Part shown: positions 63,640 through 64,000 of the stretch, piece after piece
Position numbering within the stretch: position 1 is the stretch's first letter
How the letters are laid out: each line of letters starts with the position of its first letter
NCBI GenBank assembly: GCA_946699065.1
Contig: CAMPDV010000087.1
Coordinates: 434,001-498,000 of the forward strand
Direction: 5' to 3'
DNA from: Loxodes magnus
Taxonomy: Eukaryota > Ciliophora > Karyorelictea > Loxodida > Loxodidae
DNA: 64,000 nucleotides
Made by a program: the position numbers and the translations under genes
The notes under the pieces: model-generated
What the model was told of the DNA's origin: nothing
The model's database searches: none
What the model saw: the letters and a program-made list of their open reading frames with translations, nothing else

Positions 63640-64000
63640 CTTTTCAAAATATTATCTTCTTTTATCTCAAAGCATACTCCTTAAATCTGTAAGTTTATCT
63701 TCCTTTCTTACTTCATTTATTCACTTTTCAAAATATTATCTTCTTTTATCTCAAAGCATACTCCTTAAATCTGAAAGTCTATCTTCTTTTCTTACTTTTA
63801 TTATTCACTTTTCAAAATATTATCTTTTTTTATCTCAAAGCATACTCCTTAAATCTGTAAGTTTATCTTCTTTTCTTACTTTTATTATTCACTTTTCAAA
63901 ATATTATCTTCTTTTATCTCAAAGCATACTCCTTAAATCTGAAAGTCTATCTTCTTTTCTTACTTCATTTATTCACTTTTCAAAATATTATCTTCTTTTA

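Larger units (their letters stand above)
1..64000. repeat. 84-bp satellite DNA array filling the window
   Basis: A monomer of 84 bp repeats head to tail with no interruption and no inverted copy that I could see. Starts at 1, 85, 169, 253 and so on give the period directly; the last complete monomer ends at 63975. Lengths are 84 bp in most copies, 83 bp where p25 or a base near p56 is missing, and 82 bp in a few. Neighbouring copies differ at a handful of recurring sites only. Each consensus monomer has 21 G+C of 84 bases and no CpG. Long homogeneous arrays like this are typical of eukaryotic heterochromatic satellites; prokaryotic tandem arrays of this size are not known to me. Function, species and chromosomal location cannot be read from the sequence. 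The array continues past both window ends. Confidence 0.98.
57000..64000. repeat. Segment F-right: TTTTTACC-rich end of the window
   Basis: TTTTTACC-type monomers start at 57693 (as TTTTTACAAAATCAT), 58280, 60455 (with AAAGCAT and GAAAG), 61042 and 62133, against three in the preceding 57 kb. Rare length variants occur: an 82-bp monomer at 58615 with two separate one-base losses (CTTCTTTATC and ACTCTTAAAT), and another ACTCTTAAAT at about 59571. The stretch holds no gene or unique sequence. Its left limit is chosen for convenience. Confidence 0.6.

Noticed and set aside
1..64000. CRISPR array
   Set aside because: There are no short repeats with unique spacers. The whole 84 bp is repeated, and variable sites are single-base changes shared among many copies.
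1..64000. Protein-coding tandem repeats on the - strand
   Set aside because: All three - strand frames hold stops in every consensus monomer; ATGAAGTAA and ATGCTTTGA end after two codons.
1..64000. Telomeric repeat or subtelomere
   Set aside because: No run of TTAGGG, TTTAGGG, TTAGG, TTAGGC or a similar motif is present; the G-poor strand and 84-bp unit do not fit.
1..64000. CENP-B box in the monomer
   Set aside because: The known box needs TTCG and CGGG. The consensus has no CpG at all, and the few CpGs (positions near 419, 552, 1056, 5422 and 32690) lie in other contexts.
1..64000. Promoters and terminators in the A+T-rich tracts
   Set aside because: TATTAT-like and TTAAAT-like words occur in each monomer purely from composition, without any gene to serve. 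Calling hundreds of them would have no support.
1..64000. Bacterial or phage origin
   Set aside because: I see no prokaryotic gene, ribosome site or replication signal, and a uniform array of this length is not something I know from bacteria or phages.

Overview
The whole 64,000-base window is one uninterrupted satellite DNA array. A monomer of 84 bp is repeated head to tail in a single orientation from the first base to the last, about 760-766 times (estimated from the phase at both ends and the 1-bp deletions seen). Bases 1-84 can serve as the reference monomer, and all monomer positions below (p1-p84) count from the C of its CTTTTCAAAA. I found no protein gene, tRNA, rRNA, CRISPR array, transposon, telomere repeat or unique sequence. 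Both array edges lie outside the window.

The monomer is about 75% A+T and strongly asymmetric: on the + strand I count 40 T, 23 A, 18 C and only 3 G. A homogeneous tandem array of this length points to eukaryotic heterochromatin (centromeric, pericentromeric, subtelomeric or sex-linked) in an A+T-rich genome. I do not recognise the monomer and cannot name the species.

Monomers differ at a small set of recurring sites: p6 C/A, p11 T/A, p20 C/T, p25 A deleted, p26-29 TCTC/TTCC, p33 G/T, p34 C/G, p38 C/A, p50 G/T, p51 A/T, p54-61 (GTCTATC, GTTTATC, GTCTTTC, GTTATC, GTTTAAC and an ATCATC form), p64 T/C, p70 T/C, p75-77 CAT/TTA, p83 C/T. Read as barcodes, these show the array to be a patchwork of segmental duplications, many tandem, some displaced by kilobases.

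Layout: (1) 1-8900, an old-looking subfamily with the TTCC form and almost only 84-bp monomers; (2) 8901-20295, where TTCC disappears (apart from two TTAC relatives) and the p75-77 TTA block, p6 A and many 83-bp monomers appear; (3) 20296-33411, a multi-monomer higher-order region with GGAT-anchored blocks, a TCTTAAAG cassette and two 250-bp trimer arrays; (4) 33412-44542, marked by GTTTAAC and a p83 T cluster; (5) 44543-48641, a higher-order family led by a shared block of about 500 bp; (6) 48642-56999, duplicated blocks of 669-920 bp and a clean 756-bp tandem duplication; (7) 57000-64000, marked by TTTTTACC monomers and ending with a relative of the cassette seen 31 kb upstream.

There is no set of genes working together here. 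The interest is in how the array evolved (unequal exchange, conversion-like patchwork, subfamily boundaries) and in possible chromatin properties (84 bp is eight turns at 10.5 bp per turn; two monomers are 168 bp). All monomer typing was done by eye; a dot plot or tandem-repeat decomposition should replace my counts.
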